From contig CAVROT010000012.1 in the NCBI GenBank assembly GCA_963722905.1, forward strand, positions 124,001 to 188,000: a stretch of 64,000 nt of DNA, read 5' to 3'. This document shows, one piece after another, positions 1 to 8,832 of the stretch. The translations under genes and the position numbers were made by a program. The notes under the pieces were generated by a model, which did not search any database, had not been told where the DNA came from, and saw nothing but the letters and a program-made list of their open reading frames with translations. Every line of letters begins with the position of its first letter. The stretch's first letter is position 1. The DNA comes from CAVROT01 sp963722905. GTDB taxonomy: Bacteria > Pseudomonadota > Alphaproteobacteria > Rhodobacterales > Rhodobacteraceae.

Positions 1-684
1 AACGTGGAGTCCTATTACGGCGAAAGCTACATCGTCCAGGACATCAGCTTCGACGTGCGCGAAGGCGAGATACTGGCGCTGCTCGGTCGCAACGGCGCCG
101 GCAAGACCTCGACCCTGCGGACCATCGCGCGGCTGGCCAGCCCCGAGATCCGTCGTGGCGAGATATGGCTGGACGACGCGCCGCTCCATAAGATGAAATC
201 TCACGAGGCTGCGGCTGCGGGTATCGCACTCGTGCCGGAGGACCGCCGCATCATCGCGGGCCTGACGGTCGAGGAGAACCTCAAGCTGGCGCAGATCGCG
301 CCACCGGTTGGCTGGTCCATCGAACGGGTGTACGAACTCTTTCCCCGGCTGGGCGAACGGCGCCGGCAGGAAGGGGTGACACTGTCGGGCGGCGAACAGC
401 AGATGCTGGCCATCGCGCGCGCGCTCTGCCGCGACATCAAGGTACTGCTGCTGGACGAACCCTACGAGGGCCTGGCCCCCGTCATCGTGCAGGAGATCGC
501 CAAGACGCTGAATATCATCCGCGAGCAGGGCATCACCACCATCATCGTCGAGCAGAATGCCATCGCCGCGCTGAAGCTCGCGGATCGTGCCGTGATCCTG
601 GACACCGGTTCGGTCGTCTTCGACGGGACAGCGGCCGAGGTGCTGGACGACGAACGGCTTCGCTCGGAATATCTGGCGATCTGA
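1..684 (+). CDS. livF: ABC transporter ATP-binding protein, LivF type (5' end cut by window)
   Basis: Cytoplasmic ATPase subunit of a branched-chain amino acid-type (HAAT family) importer; it hydrolyses ATP to drive uptake through a LivH/LivM-type permease. Counting from the GTG at base 4, Walker A is GRNGAGKT (28-35), the ABC signature LSGGEQQ starts at 127, and Walker B VLLLDEP lies at 147-153, followed by the family-typical YEGLAP. The reading frame is open back to base 1, and the first visible residues match the interior of the usual LivF N-terminus, so the true start is probably upstream and the gene is partial. Other Liv subunits would lie to the left. The substrate cannot be told from the ATPase alone; urea or short-chain amide transporters have similar ATPases. 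acs follows 128 bases later on the same strand. Confidence 0.88.
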   Translation, partial: NVESYYGESYIVQDISFDVREGEILALLGRNGAGKTSTLRTIARLASPEIRRGEIWLDDAPLHKMKSHEAAAAGIALVPEDRRIIAGLTVEENLKLAQIAPPVGWSIERVYELFPRLGERRRQEGVTLSGGEQQMLAIARALCRDIKVLLLDEPYEGLAPVIVQEIAKTLNIIREQGITTIIVEQNAIAALKLADRAVILDTGSVVFDGTAAEVLDDERLRSEYLAI

Positions 685-812
685 AGACTATCATCGCGAC
701 GACGGGCGGCGCTGCGTTGTACACGTGTTCAACCGCCCGAAGCGTGACGCAGACAGCAGCGCGTCCGCCGTCCGTTCCGGACCGGCAGCGCGGGACACCG
801 ACCGAGGACACC

Positions 813-2774
813 ATGACCGAAGCCATGTTCCCCCCATCAGACGAATTCGCGGCCGCCGCGCACGTCGACCGCGCCGCCTATGACAGGATGTATGCCGCCT
901 CGGTCGCCGATCCCGATGCGTTCTGGGCCGAGCATGGGCGCCGGCTGGACTGGATCACACCCTACACTCAGGTCTCGGACTGCTCGTTCGAGAAGGACAG
1001 CGTCGCCATAAACTGGTTCGCCGACGGGACACTGAACGTCGCGGCCAACTGCATCGACCGGCATCTGGCCACCCGCGGAGACCGGACGGCCATCATCTGG
1101 GAGCCCGACGATCCCGATGCCGTGGACGGTGGCGGCGCGCAGCACATCACCTACCAGCAACTCCACGCCCATGTCTGCAAGTTCGCCAACGTCCTCAAGT
1201 CGATGGGCGTGGGCCGGGGCGACCGCGTGGTGCTCTACCTTCCGATGATCCCGCAGGCGGCCTACGCCATGCTGGCCTGCGCGCGGATCGGGGCGGTGCA
1301 CTCCATCGTCTTTGCCGGGTTCTCTCCCGATGCGCTGGGCGCCCGCATCAACGGCTGCGACGCGAAAGTCGTCGTCACCGCCGACGGCGCCCCGCGCGGC
1401 GGACGGGTCACCAACCTCAAGGACAACGTCAACAAGGCGCTGCTTCATTGCGAGGACAAGGTGCAATGCCTCGTCGTGCGCCGCACCGGGCAGCAGATCG
1501 CCTGGAACGCCGAACGCGACCGGTGGCTGCACGAGGCCGAGGCGGAAGTGCCCGACACCTGCGACCCCGAGGAGATGGGCGCCGAGGATCCGCTCTTCAT
1601 CCTCTATACGTCCGGCAGCACTGGCCAGCCGAAGGGCGTCGTGCACACCAGCGGCGGCTACCTTGCCTATGCCGCGATGACGCACGAATACGTCTTCGAC
1701 TACCGCGACGGGGACGTCTTCTGGTGCACCGCCGACGTGGGATGGGTGACGGGCCACAGCTATATCGTCTACGGCCCCCTTGCCAACGGCGCCACGACGC
1801 TGATGTTCGAGGGCGTTCCGACATGGCCGGACGCCGGACGCTTCTGGAAAGTGTGCGAGACGCACAAGGTCGCGCAGTTCTACACCGCGCCCACCGCGAT
1901 CCGGGCGCTGATGGGACAGGGCGACAGTTTCGTCACGCCCTACGACCTGTCGTCGCTGCGGGTGCTGGGCACCGTGGGCGAGCCGATCAATCCCGAGGCG
2001 TGGAACTGGTATCACGAGGTCATCGGCAAGGGCCGCACCCCCATCGTCGACACCTGGTGGCAGACCGAGACGGGAGGGCACCTGCTGACCCCCCTGCCCG
2101 GCGCCACTTCGCTGAAACCCGGCAGCGCCACGCTCCCCTTCTTCGGCATCGAGCCTTCCATACTGGAACCCGCATCGGGCGACCTCATCGAGACGACCGA
2201 GGCCGAGGGCGTGCTGTGTCTCAGAACGTCATGGCCGGGTCAGATGCGCACGATCTGGGGCGATCACCAGCGCTTCATGGACACCTACTTCAGCCAGTAT
2301 CCGGGCTATTACTTTACCGGGGACGGATGCCGTCGGGATGCGGACGGATACTACTGGATCACCGGACGCGTCGATGACGTCATCAACGTCTCCGGCCACC
2401 GCATGGGCACGGCCGAGGTCGAGAGCGCGCTTGTCGCGCACGAGGCCGTCAGCGAGGCCGCAGTCGTGGGCTACCCTCACAAGGTGAAGGGCCAGGGCAT
2501 CTACGCCTACGTCACCCTGATGTCGGGGGTCGAGCCTTCGGATGCGCTGCGCAAGGAACTGGCAGACTGGGTTCGCCGGGAAATCGGCCCCATCGCCAAG
2601 CCGGACCTCATCCAGTGGGCGCCCGGGCTCCCCAAGACCCGGTCGGGCAAGATCATGCGCCGCATCCTGCGCAAGGTGGCCGAGAACGATCACGACAGTC
2701 TGGGCGACACCTCGACCCTCGCGGACCCCGAGGTCGTGGACGAACTGGTGGCAGGCCGGATGAACCGCGACTGA
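813..2774 (+). CDS. acs: acetyl-CoA synthetase (AMP-forming)
   Basis: Activates acetate with ATP and CoA to acetyl-CoA via acetyl-AMP, in the cytoplasm. The protein has 653 residues, the usual family length. The adenylate P-loop TSGSTGQPKG is at 266-275. DTWWQTETGG supplies the tryptophan of the acetate pocket, and GRVDDVINVSGHR is the hinge region. The C-terminal PKTRSGKIMRR carries the catalytic lysine K613, which in this family is switched off by acetylation. The ATG at 813 is preferred over in-frame TTG at 717 because a GAGGA lies just upstream and the conserved N-terminus begins there. A propionyl-CoA synthetase is less likely given length and motifs. With glcB and pyc in this window it fits growth on C2 compounds. 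Confidence 0.95.
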   Translation: MTEAMFPPSDEFAAAAHVDRAAYDRMYAASVADPDAFWAEHGRRLDWITPYTQVSDCSFEKDSVAINWFADGTLNVAANCIDRHLATRGDRTAIIWEPDDPDAVDGGGAQHITYQQLHAHVCKFANVLKSMGVGRGDRVVLYLPMIPQAAYAMLACARIGAVHSIVFAGFSPDALGARINGCDAKVVVTADGAPRGGRVTNLKDNVNKALLHCEDKVQCLVVRRTGQQIAWNAERDRWLHEAEAEVPDTCDPEEMGAEDPLFILYTSGSTGQPKGVVHTSGGYLAYAAMTHEYVFDYRDGDVFWCTADVGWVTGHSYIVYGPLANGATTLMFEGVPTWPDAGRFWKVCETHKVAQFYTAPTAIRALMGQGDSFVTPYDLSSLRVLGTVGEPINPEAWNWYHEVIGKGRTPIVDTWWQTETGGHLLTPLPGATSLKPGSATLPFFGIEPSILEPASGDLIETTEAEGVLCLRTSWPGQMRTIWGDHQRFMDTYFSQYPGYYFTGDGCRRDADGYYWITGRVDDVINVSGHRMGTAEVESALVAHEAVSEAAVVGYPHKVKGQGIYAYVTLMSGVEPSDALRKELADWVRREIGPIAKPDLIQWAPGLPKTRSGKIMRRILRKVAENDHDSLGDTSTLADPEVVDELVAGRMNRD

Positions 2775-2846
2775 GGGGGGACCGATCCTTTGCGGCCGCA
2801 CAAGGGACGCTTAAATTAATGCAGTTATATAATTACCTAGCGTAAC

Positions 2847-2863
2847 CCGCTGTAAGCGGTTTT
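2847..2863 (+). terminator. possible weak terminator of acs
   Basis: A short hairpin, CCGCT-GTA-AGCGG, is followed by TTTT about 75 bases after the acs stop. The stem is only five base pairs, so it is a weak candidate. The bases just before it (about 2812-2840) are unusually A+T rich and could hold the promoter of the next gene instead. Confidence 0.3.
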
Positions 2864-2930
2864 GGTACGGAACAATTTTCGGCACTTCGGTTTGGCCCCG
2901 GAAGCGAAACAGTCCGAGGAAAACCGAGAC

Positions 2931-4163
2931 ATGACCATGAAGACCGTACTTCTGAGCACCGCGGCAGCCATCGCCCTGCTCGGCACCTCCGTCCACGCTC
3001 AGACGGCCACCGAGGAAGCGCCGACCGAAGGCGTCGAGGCGACGGATGCCGACGGCGCGATCATTGTCGAAGGCGACACCCCCGAGGCCGCGATCGAGGT
3101 CGAGGGTGCCGAGACCGCGACGGCCGACGCATTGGGCGGTCAGGTCGTCGTCGAGCAGGGCGAGCCTGTCGTCGACGTGACAGTCGAGGATCCGGTCGTC
3201 ACCGTCGATCAGGCAGCCCCGCAGGTCACGGTCGAGCAACCGCAGCCCGAGATCACCGTCACGCAATCTCCGCCCCGCGTCACCGTGCAGCAGCAGGCGC
3301 CGGTCATTACCGTCGAGCAGGCGCAGCCGACCGTGACCGTGAACATCCCGCAGCCCATCGTGACCGTCACGATGCCCGAACCCGACGTCTCCGTCGATGC
3401 GTCGCAGCCGCAGGTTTCGGTCCAGCAGCCAGAGCCACAGATCCGCTTCATTCGCCCCGAACCCAAGATCGTGGTGAACGAGGTCGAGCCCGAAGTGAAC
3501 GTCGAGCAGGCCGAGGCGCAGGTCAACGTGACCCAGGCCGACCAGGCCGAGGTCCAGATCAGCCAGGCCGAGCCCGAGGTGAACGTCGAAGGCGGTGGCG
3601 AGGCCGAGGTGATGGTCGAAGAGGCCGAGGCCGAGGTGAACGTCGAACAGGCCGAGGGCGCCGACGTCGAGGTGACGCAGGCGGACGCTCAGGTCGAGAT
3701 CGTCGAAGGTGACGCGGCGACGGTGGAAACCGATGCCGACGTGGCCGCGATCGCGGATGTCGAGACCGAGCAGGCCGAAGCCGTCGTGGTAGACGAGGCC
3801 GTCGTTATCGACGAGACGGACGACCAGGAAGTGGCCGAGAATGCCTTCACCTTCGCCAACATGGATGCACGCGAAGGCTATACGACCGTTGGTTATGACG
3901 AGATGACGGCGGACGACCTGGAGGGCACGGCAGTCTACGACGTGAACGACGAGTGGGTCGGCGAGATCTCGGAACTGATCGTCGATGGCAACCAGATCAC
4001 GCAAGCCGTGATCGACGTCGGCGGGTTCCTGGGCCTCGGCGAGAAGCCGGTCGCGCTGGATATGGCCGACATCTCGGTCCAGCGTGCCGACGCCGACAGC
4101 GCCATCCGCGTCTACGTCCAGCGGACCGAGGAAGAGCTCGAGGCGCTGCCCGAATATCGCTGA
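2931..4163 (+). CDS. exported repeat protein with C-terminal PRC-barrel domain
   Basis: 410 residues. A signal peptide (about 1-23, cleavage after VHA) sends it to the periplasm. Residues about 72-258 are a string of roughly ten-residue units of the form V-x-V-x-Q-x-x-P-x-(V/I), proline-rich at first and then increasingly Glu/Ala-rich (variants of AEAEVNVEQ). Alternating hydrophobic residues suggest short beta-strands. A very acidic linker follows, then a PRC-barrel domain (about 318-400, with DEWVGEISELIVDG and VGGFLGLGEKPVAL). PRC-barrels are known small beta-barrels found in RimM and photosynthetic reaction-centre H subunits; the role here is unknown. The ATG at 2931 has GAGGA ten bases upstream; ATG at 2937 is an alternative. 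A strong hairpin follows, so it is probably a single-gene unit. Confidence 0.8.
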   Translation: MTMKTVLLSTAAAIALLGTSVHAQTATEEAPTEGVEATDADGAIIVEGDTPEAAIEVEGAETATADALGGQVVVEQGEPVVDVTVEDPVVTVDQAAPQVTVEQPQPEITVTQSPPRVTVQQQAPVITVEQAQPTVTVNIPQPIVTVTMPEPDVSVDASQPQVSVQQPEPQIRFIRPEPKIVVNEVEPEVNVEQAEAQVNVTQADQAEVQISQAEPEVNVEGGGEAEVMVEEAEAEVNVEQAEGADVEVTQADAQVEIVEGDAATVETDADVAAIADVETEQAEAVVVDEAVVIDETDDQEVAENAFTFANMDAREGYTTVGYDEMTADDLEGTAVYDVNDEWVGEISELIVDGNQITQAVIDVGGFLGLGEKPVALDMADISVQRADADSAIRVYVQRTEEELEALPEYR

Positions 4164-4190
4164 TATCCGTAGGGCTTGACGACCTAGAAG

Positions 4191-4225
4191 GCGAAGGGCC
4201 GGTGGTTTTGCCACCGGCCCTTCGC
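4191..4225 (+). terminator. strong hairpin after the PRC-barrel gene
   Basis: Perfect 15-bp stem GCGAAGGGCCGGTGG with a five-base TTTTG loop, 27 bases after the stop codon. It is followed by ACGTTTGAG rather than a full T-run, so termination efficiency is uncertain although the structure is very stable. Confidence 0.75.
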
Positions 4226-4343
4226 ACGTTTGAGGGTAGTCCACGCCTGCCGCCGCCGCTATAAGGAGTTCGTCGCCCGTTGAAACTTAAGGCGATCCAG
4301 CCCGTGACTGCTGGTTAACCATTCACCAGACAAAGGACGACCG

Positions 4344-5879
4344 ATGGCCCATCTCGACATGAATTACGATTCCTTCACCGCTTTCCTCAATCGCGACGAC
4401 GTCGACGACCTCTACACGGTGAACCTCGCGTCCCTGAACAGTTCGGGAGTGACAGGTTCCGTGGTGATCGGGACAAACACCGAGGCAGACGGCGAGCGCT
4501 ACATCAACGTCTCGATTGCAGCGCAGGGTTTGACCCCGAATACGGTGACGCCGCAGCACATCCATGGCGCCTTCGACGAGGACGGCGCGCCGTCGCAGTC
4601 GCGCGTACCGACGCTTTTCGACGACGCCGACCTTGACGGCATGGTCGAGGTTCTTGAAGGGCTGGGCGCCTATGGCGACATCATCCTGGCGTTGACGGGC
4701 GAGGACGGGCTGCCCACCACCAGTGCCGACGGTACCCTCTTCTTCATCCAGAATTACGAGCTGAACGACGATACGAATTTCTTCAGCCCGGTCTCGATGA
4801 CCGAGTTCACCTCGGCCGACCTGCTGCCGCTGGACCTGCGCGAGGTCGTTCTGCATGGCGTCCAGGTTCCGACCGGGATCGGCGCCGGGACGACCGGTGA
4901 AGTCGACGGATCTCAGGACGGGCTGGTCCCGATCCTTCCCGCCGCGGCCGGCCAGATCGTCGAGGCGAACCTGGCGCAGGCGCTGAACATCCTTGCCGAT
5001 CAGCGCGCCGTCACGGGTGACAGCATTACGCTTTCCGACGATGGCGAGACGGTCGAGACGGGTGCCGGCGACGACCTGATCGTCGGCGGCGCGGGCGACG
5101 ACGTGGTGTCGGGGGGAGCCGATGCCGACACCATCGACGGCAACGCCGGCAACGACGTGCTGGCCGGCTCGGACGGCAACGATTCGGTCTCGGGCGGCGA
5201 GGGCGACGACAACCTCGGCGGCGGTCTGGGCGACGACTTCGTTTCGGGCGGCGAGGGCGACGACACCGCAGGCGGCGGCAATGGCGCCGATACCATGGAC
5301 GGCGGCGAGGGCGACGACCTTTTCAACGGCGGCCTGGGCGATGACATCGTGTCGGGCGGGTCGGGCAACGACACGCTGGGCGGCGGCGCGGGCGCCGATA
5401 CCGTCAGCGGCGGTACGGGCGACGACCTGATGGGCGGCGGCTTCGGCGGCGACATCATGTCGGGCGGGATCGGCAACGACTCGATGGGCGGCGGCGGCGG
5501 CGACGACATCGTGGCCGGCGACGAGGGCGCCGATTTCCTCGGTGGCGGCGCTGGTGCGGACAGTCTGCTGGGCGGCGCCGGCGGCGACCGGCTGAACGGC
5601 GGCACGGGCGGCGACCAGCTGACCGGCGGCGGCGGCACCGACACCTTCATCTTCCGCACCGGGGATTCCAGCGCGACCGCGGTCGACCGGATCACCGACT
5701 TCGCCGATGGCGTCGACATGATGGAGGTGCAGGCCGCTGTAACCTTCGCCGATCTGACCATCGCGGACAGCGGCACGACCGACGATCCCAGCGCTCGCGT
5801 CACGGGCGACGGCTTCTTCATCGAGGTGGACGGCATCACCGCCGCGCAACTGACCGCGGACGACTTCACCTTCGTCTGA
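4344..5879 (+). CDS. secreted RTX (calcium-binding repeat) protein with CHRD-like N-terminal domain
   Basis: 511 residues and no signal peptide, as expected for type I secretion. The N-terminal about 190 residues include a stretch with QHIHG and VVLHG, reminiscent of CHRD domains; that match is tentative. Residues 240-437 are 22 consecutive nonapeptides of the GGxGxDxxx type that bind calcium in a parallel beta-roll. The C-terminus (about 438-511, with DTFIF and VDRITDFADGVDMMEV) resembles the type I secretion target domain of serralysins and RTX proteins. AAGGACG lies upstream of the ATG. No ABC/MFP secretion genes are in this window, so the exporter must be elsewhere. No catalytic motif was recognised; an extracellular or surface-layer role is an inference. 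Confidence 0.85.
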   Translation: MAHLDMNYDSFTAFLNRDDVDDLYTVNLASLNSSGVTGSVVIGTNTEADGERYINVSIAAQGLTPNTVTPQHIHGAFDEDGAPSQSRVPTLFDDADLDGMVEVLEGLGAYGDIILALTGEDGLPTTSADGTLFFIQNYELNDDTNFFSPVSMTEFTSADLLPLDLREVVLHGVQVPTGIGAGTTGEVDGSQDGLVPILPAAAGQIVEANLAQALNILADQRAVTGDSITLSDDGETVETGAGDDLIVGGAGDDVVSGGADADTIDGNAGNDVLAGSDGNDSVSGGEGDDNLGGGLGDDFVSGGEGDDTAGGGNGADTMDGGEGDDLFNGGLGDDIVSGGSGNDTLGGGAGADTVSGGTGDDLMGGGFGGDIMSGGIGNDSMGGGGGDDIVAGDEGADFLGGGAGADSLLGGAGGDRLNGGTGGDQLTGGGGTDTFIFRTGDSSATAVDRITDFADGVDMMEVQAAVTFADLTIADSGTTDDPSARVTGDGFFIEVDGITAAQLTADDFTFV

Positions 5880-5896
5880 TCGGCCGACACCCCACA

Positions 5897-5931
5897 GGCG
5901 CCCGCCGTCAATCGGACTGACGGCGGGCGCC
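5897..5931. terminator. bidirectional hairpin between the RTX gene and glcB
   Basis: Perfect 14-bp stem GGCGCCCGCCGTCA with a seven-base loop, centred between the convergent RTX gene and malate synthase gene. There is no T-run on either side. Position and stability support a shared transcription end. Confidence 0.7.
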
Positions 5932-6043
5932 ACGTCCCGGACCGGGACGCCAGTCCGCCCGGCCGCACGCTTTGCGCCAGGACTGCCAGTGAACCGGCAA
6001 GGCCGCGCGGTCCCGGTCCTTACCGCAGACGGATGGCCAGCAA

Positions 6044-8221
6044 TCAGCCCTTTGCGCGCGCGCGCCAGCGGTGCAGCAGCGGTTCGGTATACCCGGACGG
6101 CTGGTCGCGGCCCTTCAGCGCGAGGTCGCGGGCCGCAAGAAAGGCAGAACCGTCGAAACCGGGCGCCATCGCGCGGTAGCCCGGATCGTCCCGGTTCTGC
6201 CGGTCCACGACCGCCGCCATCCGGCGCAGAGCGGCCTCGACATAATCCGCGTCGATGACGCCGTGGTGCAGCCAGTTGGCCAGCGCCTGGCTGGAGATCC
6301 GGCAGGTCGCGCGGTCCTCCATCAGCCCGACGTCGTGGATGTCGGGCACCTTCGAGCATCCTATCCCGGCGTCCACCCAGCGCACGGCATAGCCCAGGAT
6401 GCCCTGCACGTTGTTCTCGACCTCGTCGGCGATCTCTTCGGCCGTCCAGCCGGCGCCGGGGGCCAGCGGGATCGTCAGCAGCGCGTCCAGCGAGGCCCCG
6501 GCGCCTATGCTGGCTTCCGCAGCCAGTTCGGCCTGCCGCGCGGCGACGTCGACGGTATGGTAATGCGTCGCATGCAGCGTAGCGGCGGTGGGCGATGGAA
6601 CCCAGGCGCAGGACGCACCCGCCTGCGGGTGGCCGATCTTCTGCTCCAGCATGTCGGCCATGAGGTCGGGCATCGCCCACATCCCCTTGCCGATCTGGGC
6701 GCGCCCCCGGAAACCGCAGGCCAGACCGATCTGCACGTTGCGGTCCTCGTAGGCGTCGATCCAGGCGGTGCCCTTCATGGCCGCCTTGCGGACCATCGGC
6801 CCCGCCTCCATCGAGGTATGTATCTCGTCGCCCGTGCGGTCCAGAAAGCCGGTGTTGATGAAGGCCACGCGGTGCCGGGCCGCGCGGATGCATTCGGCGA
6901 GGTTGGCCGAGGTGCGGCGCTCTTCATCCATGATCCCCAGCTTCACCGTGTTCGCCGCCAGGCCCAGGGCCGCCTCGACCCTGTCGAAGATGGCGACGGC
7001 GTGCGCGACCTCGTCGGGGCCGTGCATCTTGGGCTTGACCACGTAGACGGACCCTGCGGCGCTGTTGCCGGGCCCGCCGTCGCGGCGCAGGTCGTGCATG
7101 GCGCAGAGCGTCGTCACCATCGCATCCAGCAGGCCCTCGCCGATCTCGGTGCCGTCGGCGTCCAGAACCGCCGGCGTCGTCATCAGGTGCCCCACATTGC
7201 GCACCAGCATCAGCGCGCGGCCCTTCAGCGACACCGGCCCGTCCGGCCCGTCGTAGAGGCGGTCGTCCTTCAGCCGGCGGGTGAAACTGTCGCCGCCCTT
7301 CGCGACCTCGGCAGTCAGATCGCCGGTCATGAGACCCAGCCAGTTCGCATAGGCGTTCACCTTGTCGGCGGCATCGACGCAAGCGACGCTGTCCTCGAAG
7401 TCCAGGATGGCCGTCAGGGCGGATTCCATCATGACGTCCGCCACGCCGGCCCGGTCCTGCCCACCGACGGCATGATCCCGGTCCAGCCGCAGTTCCAGAT
7501 GCAGGCCATGGCGTCGCAGGACGATGGCGCCGGGGGCCGCGGGGTCGCCCGTCCAGCCGACCAGCTGCGCGGGGTCGGCCAACGGTACGGGGCCGCCGTC
7601 GGTGTCGCCCAGAAGGGCGCCATCCTCGATCCGATAGGCCGACAGATCGCGATGGGACCCCTGCGCCAACGGTGCCGCTGCGTCCAGAACGGACTTCGCG
7701 CGATCGATCACACGCCCGCCGCGCCCTGCGTCATACCCGCCGCCGGTCGGCAGATCGCCCAGCGCGTCGGTGCCGTAAAGCGCGTCGTAGAGAGACCCCC
7801 ACCGCGCATTGGCCGCATTCAGCGCGTAGCGGGCGTTGGTGACGGGAACGACCAGCTGCGGGCCGGCCACGGTGGCGATCTCGGGGTCGACATTCGCGGT
7901 GTCGATGGCGAAACCGTCGCCCTCGGGGACGAGGTAGCCGATCTCGCGCAGGAACGACGTATAGGCCGCGGTCGGCCCCTGAGAGACCGCGCCGGGATTG
8001 GCGACATGCCAGTCGTCGATCCTGCGCTGAAGATCGGCCCGGCGGCCCAGCAGGTCCCGAGTGACCGGCCCCAGATCGCCCGCGAGGGACGCGAGGCCGC
8101 GCCAGAAGTCCCGCGGCGCGACGCCGGTACCGGGCAACGCGCGCGATTCCACGAACTCGGCCAGTACCGTCGCGACCTGTAGACGTTCGCGGATCACGTG
8201 TCCTGTAGAGGGTGCCTGCAT
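6044..8221 (-). CDS. glcB: malate synthase G
   Basis: Condenses glyoxylate with acetyl-CoA to give malate, the second step of the glyoxylate bypass and of glycolate use; cytoplasmic. At 725 residues it has the length of isoform G rather than the shorter isoform A. Recognisable family blocks include GTGVAPRDFW near the N-terminus, DEERRTSANL, ERKIG-like EQKIGHPQAGASCAWV, and LMEDRATCRISSQ, which holds the catalytic aspartate. The ATG at 8221 has GGAGGA immediately upstream (complement of 8226-8231). No isocitrate lyase gene is adjacent. Its partner acs lies in the same window but is not linked in one operon. Confidence 0.96.
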   Translation of the reverse strand: MQAPSTGHVIRERLQVATVLAEFVESRALPGTGVAPRDFWRGLASLAGDLGPVTRDLLGRRADLQRRIDDWHVANPGAVSQGPTAAYTSFLREIGYLVPEGDGFAIDTANVDPEIATVAGPQLVVPVTNARYALNAANARWGSLYDALYGTDALGDLPTGGGYDAGRGGRVIDRAKSVLDAAAPLAQGSHRDLSAYRIEDGALLGDTDGGPVPLADPAQLVGWTGDPAAPGAIVLRRHGLHLELRLDRDHAVGGQDRAGVADVMMESALTAILDFEDSVACVDAADKVNAYANWLGLMTGDLTAEVAKGGDSFTRRLKDDRLYDGPDGPVSLKGRALMLVRNVGHLMTTPAVLDADGTEIGEGLLDAMVTTLCAMHDLRRDGGPGNSAAGSVYVVKPKMHGPDEVAHAVAIFDRVEAALGLAANTVKLGIMDEERRTSANLAECIRAARHRVAFINTGFLDRTGDEIHTSMEAGPMVRKAAMKGTAWIDAYEDRNVQIGLACGFRGRAQIGKGMWAMPDLMADMLEQKIGHPQAGASCAWVPSPTAATLHATHYHTVDVAARQAELAAEASIGAGASLDALLTIPLAPGAGWTAEEIADEVENNVQGILGYAVRWVDAGIGCSKVPDIHDVGLMEDRATCRISSQALANWLHHGVIDADYVEAALRRMAAVVDRQNRDDPGYRAMAPGFDGSAFLAARDLALKGRDQPSGYTEPLLHRWRARAKG

Positions 8222-8290
8222 GTCGTCCTCCGCTGCGCTGCAGCATTCCAGATAACACGCTGACCCCGCGAGGCAAACAGATTGCGACCG

Positions 8291-8461
8291 TCAGCTGGCC
8301 GTGCCGCGCCTTGCGGCCCCGTCACCGGCTCTGCGACACTTCTGCGAACAGTAGCGCACGCCCTCCCAGTCGCGGCGCCATTTCAGGCGCCATACGAAGG
8401 GGCGCCCGCAGGAAGCGCAGATCTTGGATGGCAGGTCGGCCTTGGCGACGCCGCGCGGCAT
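8291..8461 (-). CDS. DUF2256 zinc-ribbon protein
   Basis: 56 residues. The protein opens with MPRGVAKADLPSK and has C-x2-C (CASC, 15-18) and C-x3-C (CSQKC, 38-42) pairs flanking WRLKWRRDWEGVRY. This is the layout of the DUF2256 family, whose function is unknown; the cysteines suggest a bound zinc ion. The start is six bases after the stop of the small membrane-protein gene on the same strand, so the two are probably co-transcribed. DUF2256 genes often sit near photolyase-type or oxidative-stress genes, but nothing of that kind is adjacent here. Confidence 0.82.
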   Translation of the reverse strand: MPRGVAKADLPSKICASCGRPFVWRLKWRRDWEGVRYCSQKCRRAGDGAARRGTAS

Positions 8462-8467
8462 GCGTGC

Positions 8468-8692
8468 TCAGTCGGCCTCGGGGGTTGCGGCATCAGTGGC
8501 GGCGCCGGTTTCGGCTTCGGTGCCGAACTCGACCTGCGCGCCCTCCTCCTCGGGGGTGTTTCCGCCGGCGCTCAGGAACACGACAAGCGCGATCAGAAGG
8601 ACGGCGGCGAAGACGACCATCGCCGCCATGCCGATCAGCGGCGGCCTGTGGTTCTTTTTCTGCTTCTTCACGTTGGTTTCGGGTGCGGACAT
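8468..8692 (-). CDS. small single-span membrane protein
   Basis: 74 residues counted from the ATG at 8692. A lysine-rich N-terminus (KKQKKNHRPP) precedes one hydrophobic helix (about 20-41), and an acidic tail with repeated Glu/Ala/Thr ends in PEAD. The topology predicted by the positive-inside rule is N-terminus in the cytoplasm and acidic tail outside. The reading frame extends back to 8758, but the added residues look untypical. No family is recognised. It is closely followed by the DUF2256 gene and is divergent from pepN, with 140 bases between the starts. Confidence 0.6.
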   Translation of the reverse strand: MSAPETNVKKQKKNHRPPLIGMAAMVVFAAVLLIALVVFLSAGGNTPEEEGAQVEFGTEAETGAATDAATPEAD

Positions 8693-8832
8693 GGGATGGC
8701 TCGCTTTCGTCGTTCGGGGTCCCGGCTTGGCGGCGGAGGCCGCCTCGCTTGTGGGCATCTGGTACTTTCCCTAGAATAGCGGCGATCCGGGAACGGTCCA
8801 CCCGGCCCCCTCCGATTGCCGAAAGACATGTC

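Noticed and set aside
5061..5655. Tandem DNA repeats, possible CRISPR-like array
   Set aside because: The periodicity is 27 bases in frame and encodes RTX nonapeptides; there are no spacers or cas genes.
4323..6893. Very long minus-strand open frame opposite the RTX gene and part of glcB
   Set aside because: A shadow of high-G+C codon use and the RTX repeats; no recognisable domains, and it crosses two well-supported genes and a terminator.
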